Notes under the pieces: generated by a model
Seen by the model: only the letters and a program-made list of their open reading frames with translations
What the model was told of the DNA's origin: nothing
Database searches by the model: none
Program-made: the position numbers and the translations under genes
Part shown: positions 1-10,059 of the stretch, piece by piece
Layout of the letters: each line of letters starts with the position of its first letter
How positions within the stretch are numbered: position 1 is the stretch's first letter
NCBI GenBank assembly: GCA_024692605.1
Contig: JAILMQ010000246.1
Coordinates: 1-53,422, forward strand
Direction of reading: 5' to 3'
Source: Eubacterium sp.
Lineage (GTDB): Bacteria; Bacillota; Clostridia; Lachnospirales; Lachnospiraceae
DNA: 53,422 nucleotides

Positions 1-714
1 CTTGAGAAGGTTGATTCTCCGGAAGCTAAGGCAGTTGTTAAGGATAAAGATTTCCTTGCTAAGAAGTCACAGTGGATCTTCGGTGGTGACGGTTGGGCAT
101 ACGATATCGGTTTCGGTGGAGTTGACCACGTACTCGCTTCAGGAGAAGATGTAAACGTATTCGTATTCAATACAGAGGTTTACTCAAATACTGGTGGACA
201 GTCTTCAAAGGCTACTCCTACAGGTGCTGTTGCACAGTTCGCTGCAGGTGGTAAGGAGATCAAGCAGAAGGATCTTGCTGCTATCGCTATGAGTTATGGT
301 TATGTATATGTTGCTCAGGTTTCTATGGGTGCTAATTACAACCAGCTCATCAAGGCTATTAAGGAAGCTGAAAGCTATCATGGTCCATCACTCATCATCG
401 CTTACGCTCCATGTATCAACCACAGAATCCGTGTTGGTATGAGCAAGGCTATGGCTGAGGAGAAGAAGGCTGTTGATGCCGGATACTGGAATCTGTTCAG
501 ATTCAATCCTGAAGCTGATAAGAAGTTCAGTCTTGATTCTAAGGCTGCAACAGTTCCTTATCAGGAATTCCTTTCAGGAGAGGCTCGTTACACAGCTCTT
601 CAGAAGATCAACAAGGAGAAAGCTGATAAGCTCTTCGCAATGGCTGAGGAGAACTCAAAGAAGAGGTTCGCTCACCTTGAAGGCCTCGTAGATCTTTACG
701 ACGGAACTAAATAA
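1..714 (+). CDS. nifJ: Pyruvate:ferredoxin (flavodoxin) oxidoreductase, C-terminal part (5' truncated by window edge)
   Basis: Frame 1 is open from base 1 (LEKVDSPEAKAVVKDKDFLAKKSQWIFGGDGWAYDIGFGGVDHVLASGEDVNVFVFNTEVYSNTGGQSSKATPTGAVAQFAAGGKEIKQKDL...) into the listed 289..714 ORF; GDGWAYDIGFGG and NTEVYSNTGGQ are TPP-domain motifs of PFOR. Confidence 0.95.
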   Translation, partial: LEKVDSPEAKAVVKDKDFLAKKSQWIFGGDGWAYDIGFGGVDHVLASGEDVNVFVFNTEVYSNTGGQSSKATPTGAVAQFAAGGKEIKQKDLAAIAMSYGYVYVAQVSMGANYNQLIKAIKEAESYHGPSLIIAYAPCINHRIRVGMSKAMAEEKKAVDAGYWNLFRFNPEADKKFSLDSKAATVPYQEFLSGEARYTALQKINKEKADKLFAMAEENSKKRFAHLEGLVDLYDGTK

Positions 715-734
715 ATAATGCTTTAGGGCATAAG

Positions 735-762
735 AAAGCCGGTCACGAAAGTGGCCGGCTTT
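735..762. terminator. Rho-independent terminator, probably bidirectional (convergent nifJ / glycerate kinase)
   Basis: Perfect 12-bp stem aaagccggtcac-gaaa-gtggccggcttt with GAAA tetraloop, followed by T-rich sequence. Confidence 0.9.
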
Positions 763-800
763 TGTATTTTAAACTTTTTATTATTGATATTATTTTGCAG

Positions 801-1994
801 CTATTTCATATTGCGAAGCAGGTTAAATATCTGTTCGCTTGTTGCAGATATATTGATTCTGGCTGTTGCGGAATCTGTTGCTTCAGCAAGGGTGCATGCC
901 CTTCTTATTACAGGGAAGTACGCATCCACATCCGGTAATCTATCTCCATCGAAGCCTGCAGATACAGAACCCACAAGGGCTATTACGGGTTTATTGAATA
1001 CCTTGGCTATATGCGCGATACCGATGGGAGCTTTGCCCAGCATAGTCTGTTCGTCCAGCTTTCCTTCACCGGTTACGATAAGATCCGCTTCGCTGATATA
1101 TTTTTTTAAGTTAGTTTCTTCAATTACAATCTTGGTTCCGGATTCCAGTTCCCCGCCAAGGAAATATTTGAAGGCAAAGCCAAGTCCTCCGGCTGCTCCG
1201 CATCCCGGATAGTCAGGATCGATTTTATGAGCAAGGGCATCAGATGCTATCTTGGCGAAGTTAAGCATCCATTTATCCATATGTTCTATCTCAGAATCGA
1301 ATAGTCCTTTTTGCGGACCGAATATTTTGCTGGCACCGTTTTCTCCACAAAGCGGGTTATTTACATCACAGGCAATCCTGAACTTGCAATTACGAAGAGC
1401 AGGATTAAAATTCTCCGGGGATATACGGGCAATAAGCTCCAGATCGCCACCTGTGAGATATCCGTTATCACCTTCCAGAATCTTTCCTTTTTCATCATAG
1501 AAGGTTGCTCCAAGAGCCTGAAGCATGCCTATTCCGGCGTCGTTGGTAGCACTTCCTCCAAGTCCTACAATAAAGTTGGTGCAGCCCTTTTTTAAAGCAT
1601 CATTTATTATCTCTCCAACTCCGTAAGTAGTTGTTTTGATAGGGTCTTTTTTTATTGCGGAAATAAGCGTAAGTCCTGCTACAGAAGATATTTCGATAAC
1701 TGCTGTTTTGATTGATTTTCCATCTTCTTCTTTATCGATGATTCCGTACCTGGCATCTACTTTTTTACCAAGAGGTCCTGTTGCTTTAACGTACTCGAAT
1801 CTGCCGTTGCAGCCCTGTGTAACAGCCTGAACTGTTCCCTCACCTCCGTCAGCCAGTGGACGAACCTCATAACTTGCGGTAGGTATGGCGCGCATCAGCC
1901 CCTTTGCCGCAGCTTCGCCACATTCCAGAGAAGAAAGGCAGCCCTTCATCTTATCAATTGCAAAAACAACTTTTAGATTTTTATAATCGCTCAT
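801..1994 (-). CDS. Glycerate kinase (GlxK/GarK family)
   Basis: 397 aa; KVVFAIDKMKGCLSSLECGEAAAKGL...PLADGGEGTV, GLGGSATNDAGIGMLQALGA, GAAGGLGFAF motifs. Confidence 0.93.
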   Translation of the reverse strand: MSDYKNLKVVFAIDKMKGCLSSLECGEAAAKGLMRAIPTASYEVRPLADGGEGTVQAVTQGCNGRFEYVKATGPLGKKVDARYGIIDKEEDGKSIKTAVIEISSVAGLTLISAIKKDPIKTTTYGVGEIINDALKKGCTNFIVGLGGSATNDAGIGMLQALGATFYDEKGKILEGDNGYLTGGDLELIARISPENFNPALRNCKFRIACDVNNPLCGENGASKIFGPQKGLFDSEIEHMDKWMLNFAKIASDALAHKIDPDYPGCGAAGGLGFAFKYFLGGELESGTKIVIEETNLKKYISEADLIVTGEGKLDEQTMLGKAPIGIAHIAKVFNKPVIALVGSVSAGFDGDRLPDVDAYFPVIRRACTLAEATDSATARINISATSEQIFNLLRNMK

Positions 1995-2112
1995 AGGTCA
2001 TCCTCCTAAGAAGTCATGTTGTTTTTCATTATAGGTTTTTTATGATAAAATGTAAATATTCAGATATAGAGGATTTGTGAGTCGGATATAGATGTAGTTG
2101 TGGAGGTAAGAT

Positions 2113-3447
2113 ATGATCGATAAAGCTCCAACAAAGAAAAGAATAATAGTATTAGTTATTGTTCTGGTGTCTGTAATATGCAGCTGGGTATGCTTTTATT
2201 ATTTTACTTCATTTGGGAAGGCTGAAAAAGCCAGAAGACTGATGGATGACGGAAAGTATCTGCAGGCGAAGGAAATTTTTGAAACTGTTGACAGCAACCG
2301 ATATTACCTTGAGATAGAAAAGTGTGAGAACCTTCACTATGAGAAGCTGGTAAACCAGAAGAAGTATGAGGATGCAAGAGCGTTTTTAACCACTGTAATC
2401 GGTGCATCCACCACATGTGACAGATGCAGGGAATGTGATTATCAGATAGCCGAGAAAAAGTTTAATGAAGGAAAATATGCAGAGGTAATCGATACTTATA
2501 AAAGTCTTGGAAAATATAAAGAAAGTAAGAATCGTTACAGGGAATGCAGATATCAGCTGGCACTGGTGAAGTTTGAGAATGGCGAACTGGAAGAGGCCCA
2601 AAGGGAATTTACGGATCTTATCAACTATAAAGATACAGATGCACTGGCCAGAGAGGCTAAATCTCTGATCATATATAATAAGGCTGTAAAATGTATTGAA
2701 GACAAGGATTATGTAACGGCAGTTGAAAAGTTTGAAGAAATCAAGGGTTTCAAGGATTCAAAGAAATATCTGAAAAAATATAAAAAGAAAGCTGTTAAAC
2801 AGCTTTATAAAAAAGAAAAATACAGTGCCTGTGCAGACTTTGGTAAGAAGTATTTTATTTATACCAAATACTACTATGAGAGCTGCTATGAATATGGAAT
2901 GCATCTATATAGGCAGGGAAGCGGGAAAAAAGCTCTGTCCTATCTTAAGGATGCAGAAAAAACTCATCCTGAGGTGTCAGGCATTGTAGCAGAAATTGAA
3001 CTGGATCAAAAGTATAAAGCAGGTGTTGAGGCTGCTCAAAGTGGCAATCTGGAAAAGGCAATCCAGATATTTTCCGAAACCTCCGGCTATAAAGATTCAG
3101 CTTCCTGGAAATCCAGATGTAATACAGCTCTTAGATATGTGGGAGTTTTCGAATGCTATAGCTATAAGATATATCAGGAAAATGGAACTGTATCAGACCT
3201 TCCTACTGAAGGAGGCTATGGGAATCCGTCATACCTGAGAGTGAGTGCCTCTATAGATAAAAATATGAATATTACTTACTACGGTAATGGTGTAAGAATA
3301 GAACAAGGTTCAACGGTAGGCTATTATCATAAATACGGGGAGGGTACAGATAATTCAACGGTGGATATTGCCAATAAAAAAATGACTACCCAGTTTCTGC
3401 ATAGTAATGGAACTAATGATGCGTTATATGTGTATTTGTTTCGATAA
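2113..3447 (+). CDS. Membrane-anchored TPR-like repeat protein
   Basis: 444 aa; N-terminal TM helix (RIIVLVIVLVSVICSWVCFYYF) then repeated YxxAxxxFxxxxxYKDS units typical of tetratricopeptide-like repeats; beta-rich C-terminus. Confidence 0.7.
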   Translation: MIDKAPTKKRIIVLVIVLVSVICSWVCFYYFTSFGKAEKARRLMDDGKYLQAKEIFETVDSNRYYLEIEKCENLHYEKLVNQKKYEDARAFLTTVIGASTTCDRCRECDYQIAEKKFNEGKYAEVIDTYKSLGKYKESKNRYRECRYQLALVKFENGELEEAQREFTDLINYKDTDALAREAKSLIIYNKAVKCIEDKDYVTAVEKFEEIKGFKDSKKYLKKYKKKAVKQLYKKEKYSACADFGKKYFIYTKYYYESCYEYGMHLYRQGSGKKALSYLKDAEKTHPEVSGIVAEIELDQKYKAGVEAAQSGNLEKAIQIFSETSGYKDSASWKSRCNTALRYVGVFECYSYKIYQENGTVSDLPTEGGYGNPSYLRVSASIDKNMNITYYGNGVRIEQGSTVGYYHKYGEGTDNSTVDIANKKMTTQFLHSNGTNDALYVYLFR

Positions 3448-3458
3448 GAGGAACGCCT

Positions 3459-4151
3459 ATGGATAAGAAGAAGATAATAAAACGAATTATTGTTTTAGTC
3501 ATAGCTATGGCAGCTGTTACATATCTCTCTATCGATTTGTATAACAGGATTCAGCGTAACAGGTTTCAGGCAAGGTATGATCATATATGGGATATTGCCA
3601 TGGAAGGAGATGCCCTGGAAGCCAGAACCAAGTTTTTGAAGTATAAGGTTGATTCCGAGGGAAATAAAAATGCATGTGGCAATCCGGATTTTTCAGCTGA
3701 ATTCTGTGAGGCGCTTCAGGCTCTGCGTGAAGAAAAATATGAAGAAGCAGCAAAAAAGATGGATAAAATTGATGATAAGAAGCATGATATCAAGTATGAC
3801 TGCGGTCTCAACAGAAAGCAGAACGAATATGTAAATAAACAGATAACACTTGCAATTCGGTTAAAATATGAGAAACAGAAAAAGGAAAAACAGATAGAGG
3901 AAGATAAACAGAAAAGCAGTAGTAACAGCAAGAAAAAAGATTCTGCTATAGACAAAAATTCACATGATAATAAATCCGGAATCAGTTCTTCCACAAGAAG
4001 GAAGAAGAACAAGTCAACCGAGGCTAAAACAGTTGATCCCATGGATCACGACATAGATATGTATTACGAAGACTATAAGGATGAGTTTTTAGATGAAGAT
4101 GATGCCTGGGATGACTTCGAGGACAACGAAGATGTCTGGGATGACTATTAA
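3459..4151 (+). CDS. Hypothetical membrane-anchored protein with K/S-rich then acidic low-complexity C-terminus
   Basis: 230 aa; N-terminal TM (IKRIIVLVIAMAAVTYLSIDLY) resembling the preceding gene; C-term DEFLDEDDAWDDFEDNEDVWDDY. Confidence 0.65.
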   Translation: MDKKKIIKRIIVLVIAMAAVTYLSIDLYNRIQRNRFQARYDHIWDIAMEGDALEARTKFLKYKVDSEGNKNACGNPDFSAEFCEALQALREEKYEEAAKKMDKIDDKKHDIKYDCGLNRKQNEYVNKQITLAIRLKYEKQKKEKQIEEDKQKSSSNSKKKDSAIDKNSHDNKSGISSSTRRKKNKSTEAKTVDPMDHDIDMYYEDYKDEFLDEDDAWDDFEDNEDVWDDY

Positions 4152-4216
4152 ACCCAAAAGTCATTGACTTTAAGTGGTTTTTATGCAATTATTAATGAGT
4201 TGTTTCATGCCATTTT

Positions 4217-4951
4217 TTGGCTAATACAAAGACTTTAACGATGAGGTTGATTATGCTGCTGAACACAGTTCTATATTCGGGATTTACAGAAACATTTGAA
4301 AAATGTTTTATAAGAGATGACAGATACAAACTCCTTCTGGATGGAATCGGAGTGACCGTTAAGGTGGCGCTTCTGGCGGCTGCCATGGGGCTTGTTATAG
4401 GATTTCTTATAGCTCTTTGCAACCTTTCCAAGAATAAATTCCTGAATCTTATAGGAAAAGTATATACGGATGTAATAAGAGGAACACCATCTGTTACCCA
4501 GCTTATGATCATTTATTTTGTTATATTTGCAACCGTTAACTGGGCAAAATGGATTATTGCGGCTATTGCATTTTCCATTAATTCAGGAGCATATGTATCT
4601 GAGATAATCCGTGCGGGTATCTTATCTATAGATAAAGGGCAGACAGAAGCAGGACGTTCTCTGGGGCTCAGCAAGGCTCAGACCATGATGAGCATTATAG
4701 TTCCTCAGGCGGTTAAGAATATCTTCCCGGCCATGTGTAATGAGTTTATTACTCTTATAAAGGAGACAGCTATCGTGGGTTATGTTGGTCTGGTTGATAT
4801 CCAGAAGGCCGGAGATTTTATAAAGAGTGCAACCTATGAAGCCTTTATGCCGCTTATTGCAACAGCTATTATCTATTTTGTTATTATAAAGGTATTAACT
4901 ATCGGACTTGGTATGGTTGAGAAGAGGCTTAGAAAGTCAGATATCAGATAA
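4217..4951 (+). CDS. Amino-acid ABC transporter permease (HisM/GlnP type)
   Basis: Listed start is TTG; alternative ATG at 4241. IRGTPSVTQLMIIYFVIFA and EAGRSLGLSKAQTMMSIIVPQAVKNIFPAMCNEFITLIKETAIVGYVGLVDI (EAA loop). Confidence 0.93.
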   Translation: MANTKTLTMRLIMLLNTVLYSGFTETFEKCFIRDDRYKLLLDGIGVTVKVALLAAAMGLVIGFLIALCNLSKNKFLNLIGKVYTDVIRGTPSVTQLMIIYFVIFATVNWAKWIIAAIAFSINSGAYVSEIIRAGILSIDKGQTEAGRSLGLSKAQTMMSIIVPQAVKNIFPAMCNEFITLIKETAIVGYVGLVDIQKAGDFIKSATYEAFMPLIATAIIYFVIIKVLTIGLGMVEKRLRKSDIR

Positions 4952-4995
4952 TTATTTCTACTATAACGAACGAATAAATCAGATGGGATCATATT

Positions 4996-5718
4996 ATGAT
5001 AAAAGTTAAAAATCTCAAAAAAAGCTTTAAGGGCCTTGATGTTCTTAAAGGCATAGATGAACATATAGATGACGGCGAGGTTGTGGTTGTTATCGGTCCT
5101 TCAGGATCAGGTAAAAGTACATTTCTCAGATGCCTCAATCTTCTGGAAAAACCTAACTCCGGCGAGATATGGATTGATGATATGGAAATAACAGCTCATG
5201 GTGTTAATAAAAATCACGTCCGCGAAAAGATGGGCATGGTTTTCCAGCACTTTAACCTTTTTCCTCATCTGACAGTGAAAAAGAATATTACCCTGGCTCC
5301 TGTTAAGCTGAAAAAAATGACTCCGGATGAGGCAGATAAAAAGGCTATGGAGCTTCTGGAGATGGTTGGACTTTCAGATAAGGCAGATGTTTATCCGAAG
5401 CAGCTTTCCGGTGGTCAGCAGCAGAGAGTTGCCATAGCAAGATCCCTTGCCATGGAGCCGGAGATCATGCTTTTTGATGAGCCTACTTCAGCCCTTGATC
5501 CGGAAATGGTAGGTGAGGTTCTGGAGGTTATGAAGAGACTTGCCCAAAGTGGTATGACCATGGTGGTGGTTACTCATGAGATGGGCTTTGCAAAGGAAGT
5601 AGGAAGCCGTATTTTGTTTATGGATGAAGGGGTTATCATGGAACAGGGAACACCTGATGATATATTCAACAGTCCTCAGAATGACAGAACAAGAGACTTT
5701 TTAAGTAAAGTATTATAA
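4996..5718 (+). CDS. glnQ: Amino-acid ABC transporter ATP-binding protein (GlnQ type)
   Basis: Walker [10 protein letters not shown], signature [40 protein letters not shown]. Confidence 0.95.
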   Translation: MIKVKNLKKSFKGLDVLKGIDEHIDDGEVVVVIGPSGSGKSTFLRCLNLLEKPNSGEIWIDDMEITAHGVNKNHVREKMGMVFQHFNLFPHLTVKKNITLAPVKLKKMTPDEADKKAMELLEMVGLSDKADVYPKQLSGGQQQRVAIARSLAMEPEIMLFDEPTSALDPEMVGEVLEVMKRLAQSGMTMVVVTHEMGFAKEVGSRILFMDEGVIMEQGTPDDIFNSPQNDRTRDFLSKVL

Positions 5719-5760
5719 TTAAGATATATAATATATATTATTTTCAGGAGGGAAAATATA

Positions 5761-6585
5761 ATGAAACTTTTTAAGAAAATTCTTGCAGTTGGACTTGTAG
5801 CTGCTATGACACTTTCAATGGCAGCATGTGGCTCCTCAAAGTCAGAGGACAAGAAAGAGGAGGCTGGTAATTCAGCTGGCGGAACAATTACATTTGGTAC
5901 AAATGCAGAGTTCCCACCATTTGAGTACGTTACTGCTTCAGGTGCTATTGATGAGTTCGATGGTATCGATATGGCAATCGCAAAGAAGATTGCAGAGGAT
6001 AATGGTAAGACAGCAAAGATCAACAACATGGAGTTCGATTCACTTCTTCTTGCACTTCAGAATGGTCAGGTTGATGCAGTTATCGCAGGTATGACAATTA
6101 CTGATGAGCGTAAAGAGGCAGTTGATTTCTCAGTTCCTTATTACACAGCTACACAGGTTATGATCGTTAGAGAGGATTCTGACATTCAGAAGGCTGCTGA
6201 TATGAAGGGTAAGAAGATCGTAGTTGTTCAGGGTTACACAGGTGAGACATGTGTACAGGATCTTGGCTATGATTATGAGGCTTTCAAGAAGGGTTCAGAA
6301 ACAATCCTTGAGCTTATAAATGGTAAATGTGATGCAGTTGTAATCGACTCAGCTACAGCTGAAAAGTATGTTGCAGACAATAAGGGTATTAAGATTGTAG
6401 AGGACCCTGATACATTCGAGGCTGAGGAATATGGTATTGCTGTAAAGAAGGGTAATACAGAGCTTCTTAATCAGATAAATGATGCTATAAACAAGATGCT
6501 TTCAGATGGAACTATTTCAGACATTTCAGCACAGTATCTCGATATGGACACATCAGAAGATGCTTCAGGCTCAGACGCTGAATAA
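5761..6585 (+). CDS. Amino-acid ABC transporter substrate-binding lipoprotein
   Basis: Signal with lipobox (MTLSMAACGSS), SBP_bac_3 features TFGTNAEFPPFEYV...GAIDEFDGIDMAIAKKIAEDNG. Confidence 0.94.
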   Translation: MKLFKKILAVGLVAAMTLSMAACGSSKSEDKKEEAGNSAGGTITFGTNAEFPPFEYVTASGAIDEFDGIDMAIAKKIAEDNGKTAKINNMEFDSLLLALQNGQVDAVIAGMTITDERKEAVDFSVPYYTATQVMIVREDSDIQKAADMKGKKIVVVQGYTGETCVQDLGYDYEAFKKGSETILELINGKCDAVVIDSATAEKYVADNKGIKIVEDPDTFEAEEYGIAVKKGNTELLNQINDAINKMLSDGTISDISAQYLDMDTSEDASGSDAE

Positions 6586-6619
6586 TACACTTAAAAAGAT
6601 TATTTACGAAGAATAATTT

Positions 6620-7393
6620 ATGAAGAATACATATGCGGTGGTAACCGGGGCCAGCAGTGGCCTGGGAATAGAATTTGCCAAGCAGCTTTCAGAGATGGGA
6701 TACAAGGTAGTGCTTGTGGCCAGAAGAAAGGACAAGCTTGAGAAGGTTCAGAAAATCCTTAAAACAGATAGTATGATAATTCAGGCAGACCTCAGTGAGA
6801 AATCAGAATGTGTCAGGCTGGTTGAAGAATTACAGAATCTGGAGGTTGAGGTATTCATAAATAACGCAGGCTTTGGTGATTGCGGAAGATTTTATGAAAC
6901 CGATATCAATAAGGATATTAACATGATAGATGTAAATGTAACTGCTGTTCACATCCTTACCAAACTGATGGTGATGAAGATGAGACCCAAGGTCAGCGGT
7001 GGTTACATACTTAATGTGGCTTCCTCTGCGGGACTTTTTCCCGGTGGACCATATATGGCAACCTACTATGCTACAAAGGCTTATGTTGCAAGTCTGAGTC
7101 AGGCAGTTGCCAGAGAACTGAAAGAGGAAGAAAGCGTTCTTTATGTTGGTGCCCTTTGTCCGGGACCGGTTGATACTGAGTTCAATGATGTGGCAAATGT
7201 AGAATTCGCTCTGAAGGGAATAACACCTAAGAAATGTGTGACCTACGCACTTAATCAGATGTTTAAGAGAAGAAAGACGGTTATCGTTCCGACTCTTCGA
7301 ATGAAGATAGCTGTTGCCGGTTCAAAGCTTCTGCCAAGAGATCAGGTAGTTGCAATGACCTCAGGCCAGCAGCGTAAAAAAAGAAATCTGTAA
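6620..7393 (+). CDS. Short-chain dehydrogenase/reductase
   Basis: Rossmann TGASSGLG, NNAGFGD, catalytic YYATKAYV. Confidence 0.93.
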   Translation: MKNTYAVVTGASSGLGIEFAKQLSEMGYKVVLVARRKDKLEKVQKILKTDSMIIQADLSEKSECVRLVEELQNLEVEVFINNAGFGDCGRFYETDINKDINMIDVNVTAVHILTKLMVMKMRPKVSGGYILNVASSAGLFPGGPYMATYYATKAYVASLSQAVARELKEEESVLYVGALCPGPVDTEFNDVANVEFALKGITPKKCVTYALNQMFKRRKTVIVPTLRMKIAVAGSKLLPRDQVVAMTSGQQRKKRNL

Positions 7394-7398
7394 AAATG

Positions 7399-7431
7399 AC
7401 AAGCCAATGAGATTTTTACTCATTGGCTTGT
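7399..7431. terminator. Bidirectional Rho-independent terminator
   Basis: Perfect 13-bp stem acaagccaatgag / ctcattggcttgt, 7-nt loop; T tract on + side, A tract upstream giving T tract on - strand. Confidence 0.9.
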
Positions 7432-7544
7432 TTTGGTATAGAAATAGTGACGGTGGTTCCACCTTCTTCTCCCGGGGAGAAGTAGATTGTTCCGTTACAC
7501 ATCATTGCCCCTCTTTTTATGCTTGTTTTTAATGGCAAATGCAT
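7416..7544 (-). pseudogene. Remnant of histidine kinase C-terminal ATPase domain (42 codons)
   Basis: Minus-strand reading: MHLPLKTSIKRGAMMCNGTIYFSPGEEGGTTVTISIPKQANE*, resembling the C-terminal end of HATPase_c domains (MHGGxIxVxSExGxGTTFTIxLP). Confidence 0.55.
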
Positions 7545-7609
7545 ATATAATGTCAAGACATAAGTTAAAAGATGACAAAACTATATAGAAAGAGAATAGG
7601 GAAAGAACA

Positions 7610-9427
7610 ATGAGTGATAACAAAGACGAAAGAAAAGAATATTTTCTCAGTGTGTACAGACATTCGCTGGCACACATAATGGCAAAGGCCGTTATGGAAA
7701 TGTTCGGTAAGGAAAATGTACAGATTGCCATAGGTCCTCAGATAGATGACGGATTCTACTATGACTTTATGCTTCCGAGACCGATAACAACAGATGATTA
7801 CAAGACCATCGAAGATAAAATGCGTGAGATCCTTAAACGTCGTGAAGACTGGGTATGCAAAGAGGTTTCTGTAAATGAAGCGCTTGAAATATTCAAGGGT
7901 CAGAAATATAAAGAAGAACTTATAAAGGATCTTCCTGAGGATGAGAAGATTACTGTATACTATACAGGTGATGATTTCGTGGATCTCTGTCGAGGACCTC
8001 ATATCAGTAATTCCCAGGAACTTATGAATACTGCATTTAAGGTTAAGTCAGCATCTGGCTCATACTGGAGAGGAAATGAAAAGAACGATCAGCTTCAGCG
8101 TATTTACATGTATGCCTTCCCTTCAAAGCAGGAGCTTAAGGCTCATCTTGACTTTGTTAAGGAAGCTATGGAGCGTGACCACAAGAAGATAGGTCCTGAG
8201 CAGGAGCTTTTCATGTTTGATGAGAGTGCTCCGGGTATGCCATACTGGCTTCCAAGAGGTTTCAAGATGTACAATGCCATCCTGAACTTCTGGAGAGAGC
8301 TTCATGAGGAGTATGGTTATCAGGAAATTCTTGCTCCGGTTATCAATCATAAGAAGCTTTGGGAGACTTCAGGGCACTGGGGACATTACAAGGAGAATAT
8401 GTTCCTTGTAACAAATGCATCTACAGATGAGGAATCAGGTGAAGAGGTAATCGATACAGATATCGAATATGCTATCAAGCCTATGAACTGCCCGAATGCA
8501 ATAAATGTATACAAGAACGGACTTCACAGCTACAAGGAACTGCCGCTCAGATACAGTGAGACGCAGGTCATCCATCGTCGTGAGAAGAGTGGTGAGCTTA
8601 ACGGACTCTTCCGTGTTCAGATGTTCCACCAGGACGATGACCATACATTCCTTACAGAGGAAATGATCGAGGACGAGATCGGTGATATCATGGATATCGC
8701 AAAATATATCTATGAAACCTTTGGACTTACTTATGAAGCAGAGCTTTCTACAAGACCTGATGACTTCATGGGTGCTCCTGAACTCTGGGACGCTGCAGAA
8801 GCTTCTCTTAAGAGAATCCTTGACAAGAAGTATGGTGAGGGCGGATATGAGATAAATGAAGGCGACGGAGCGTTCTACGGACCTAAGATCGACCTTAAGA
8901 TGAAGGACTGTATCGATCGTGAGTGGCAGATGGGTACCATCCAGCTCGACTTCCCGCTTCCCCTGAATTTTGATCTCAGATATGTTTCCGATGACGGAAC
9001 ACAGAAGAGACCTGTTATGATCCATAGAGCAATCTTTGGTTCTTTTGAAAGATTTATCGGAATACTTATAGAAAACTTCAAGGGTGTATTCCCATTCTGG
9101 ATGTCCCCTTATCAGGTTGGAATCGTGCCAATCAGAGAAGAGCATAATGAATATGCAAAGCAGGTTGAAAAGGCTCTCAGAAAGGCCGGCATCAGGGTTG
9201 AGACAAACTATTCTGATGACAATATGAAGAATAAGATAAAGGGCTTCAAGAAATACAAGGAGCCATACATTTTAGTACTTGGTGATAAAGAGGCTGCTGA
9301 GAATACCGTTTCGGTAAATGTAAGAGGTAACAAGCAGATGAATGGAGTGCCTCTTGATAAGTTCATAGAGCTTTGTGTAAAACAGGCTAAGGAACACACA
9401 CTTGAGCTTATAGATTCAGTTGAATAA
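7610..9427 (+). CDS. thrS: Threonyl-tRNA synthetase (no N-terminal TGS domain)
   Basis: 605 aa; HSLAH editing motif, CRGPH, APGMPYWLPRG, KPMNCP, MIHRAIFGSFERFIGIL. Confidence 0.96.
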   Translation: MSDNKDERKEYFLSVYRHSLAHIMAKAVMEMFGKENVQIAIGPQIDDGFYYDFMLPRPITTDDYKTIEDKMREILKRREDWVCKEVSVNEALEIFKGQKYKEELIKDLPEDEKITVYYTGDDFVDLCRGPHISNSQELMNTAFKVKSASGSYWRGNEKNDQLQRIYMYAFPSKQELKAHLDFVKEAMERDHKKIGPEQELFMFDESAPGMPYWLPRGFKMYNAILNFWRELHEEYGYQEILAPVINHKKLWETSGHWGHYKENMFLVTNASTDEESGEEVIDTDIEYAIKPMNCPNAINVYKNGLHSYKELPLRYSETQVIHRREKSGELNGLFRVQMFHQDDDHTFLTEEMIEDEIGDIMDIAKYIYETFGLTYEAELSTRPDDFMGAPELWDAAEASLKRILDKKYGEGGYEINEGDGAFYGPKIDLKMKDCIDREWQMGTIQLDFPLPLNFDLRYVSDDGTQKRPVMIHRAIFGSFERFIGILIENFKGVFPFWMSPYQVGIVPIREEHNEYAKQVEKALRKAGIRVETNYSDDNMKNKIKGFKKYKEPYILVLGDKEAAENTVSVNVRGNKQMNGVPLDKFIELCVKQAKEHTLELIDSVE

Positions 9428-9435
9428 ATGTACAA

Positions 9436-9468
9436 AAGACCGGTCCGCATATAGTTGGCCGGTCTTTA
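9436..9468 (+). terminator. Rho-independent terminator after thrS
   Basis: 9-bp stem aaagaccgg...ccggtcttt followed by aatcatt. Confidence 0.75.
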
Positions 9469-9543
9469 ATCATTACTTGATTTTTGAGCTGTTTTATCAT
9501 ATGATTATGTACGAGTGTGGAGTACTGTAAATGGGAGAAAAAA

Positions 9544-10059
9544 ATGATAGATGAAGAAAAAGTAAAACTTATGACCAAGATCACCATCTATGAAGAAAAA
9601 CAGGAGACCGGTGATCTCATGCTCAGTAAGTATTATAAAGAGGACTACGTCAAGTACGGATGTCTGAAAACCCTTGTGGCAATTACGGTTTGTTATTGGC
9701 TGTGTATTGCCATATTTGTGTTTTTAAATTTTGAAAAGGTTTTGAATGATATTAATACCATGGATTATTTCAAGGTTATTTCAAGACTGATGGCAGGATA
9801 TATACTTGCAATGGTTGCATTCTATATTTATGCATTTATTGTTTATAATTACAAATATGCTCATGCTAAACCGGATATTGTCAGATATAACCGGAATCTG
9901 AAAAAACTGATCAAGTTATATGAAGAAGATGAGTCGCATGAACAGATCCGTACCGGAAAAGTGAAGGTTTATTCGGAAATCGGCGGATATGATGATAGTT
10001 TTGATGAAAATGTAAATCAGACCGGAGGAATCAGCAACAATGAGTATTATAAGTATTAA
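9544..10059 (+). CDS. Hypothetical two-TM membrane protein
   Basis: Listed ORF begins 9517, but RBS-like gggagaaaaaa precedes ATG at 9544 (MIDEEKVKLMTKITIYEEK); two hydrophobic segments. Confidence 0.7.
   Translation: MIDEEKVKLMTKITIYEEKQETGDLMLSKYYKEDYVKYGCLKTLVAITVCYWLCIAIFVFLNFEKVLNDINTMDYFKVISRLMAGYILAMVAFYIYAFIVYNYKYAHAKPDIVRYNRNLKKLIKLYEEDESHEQIRTGKVKVYSEIGGYDDSFDENVNQTGGISNNEYYKY

Noticed and set aside
751-1212. 153-aa + strand ORF over the glycerate kinase gene
   Set aside because: Antisense to glycerate kinase and starts inside a terminator arm.
7446-7470. T-box-like GGTGGAACCACC string near thrS
   Set aside because: It is on the strand opposite to thrS, lacks stem I and antiterminator context, and is explained by codons for EGGTTV in the kinase relic.
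8435-9145. 236-aa minus-strand ORF inside thrS
   Set aside because: Antisense shadow of thrS.
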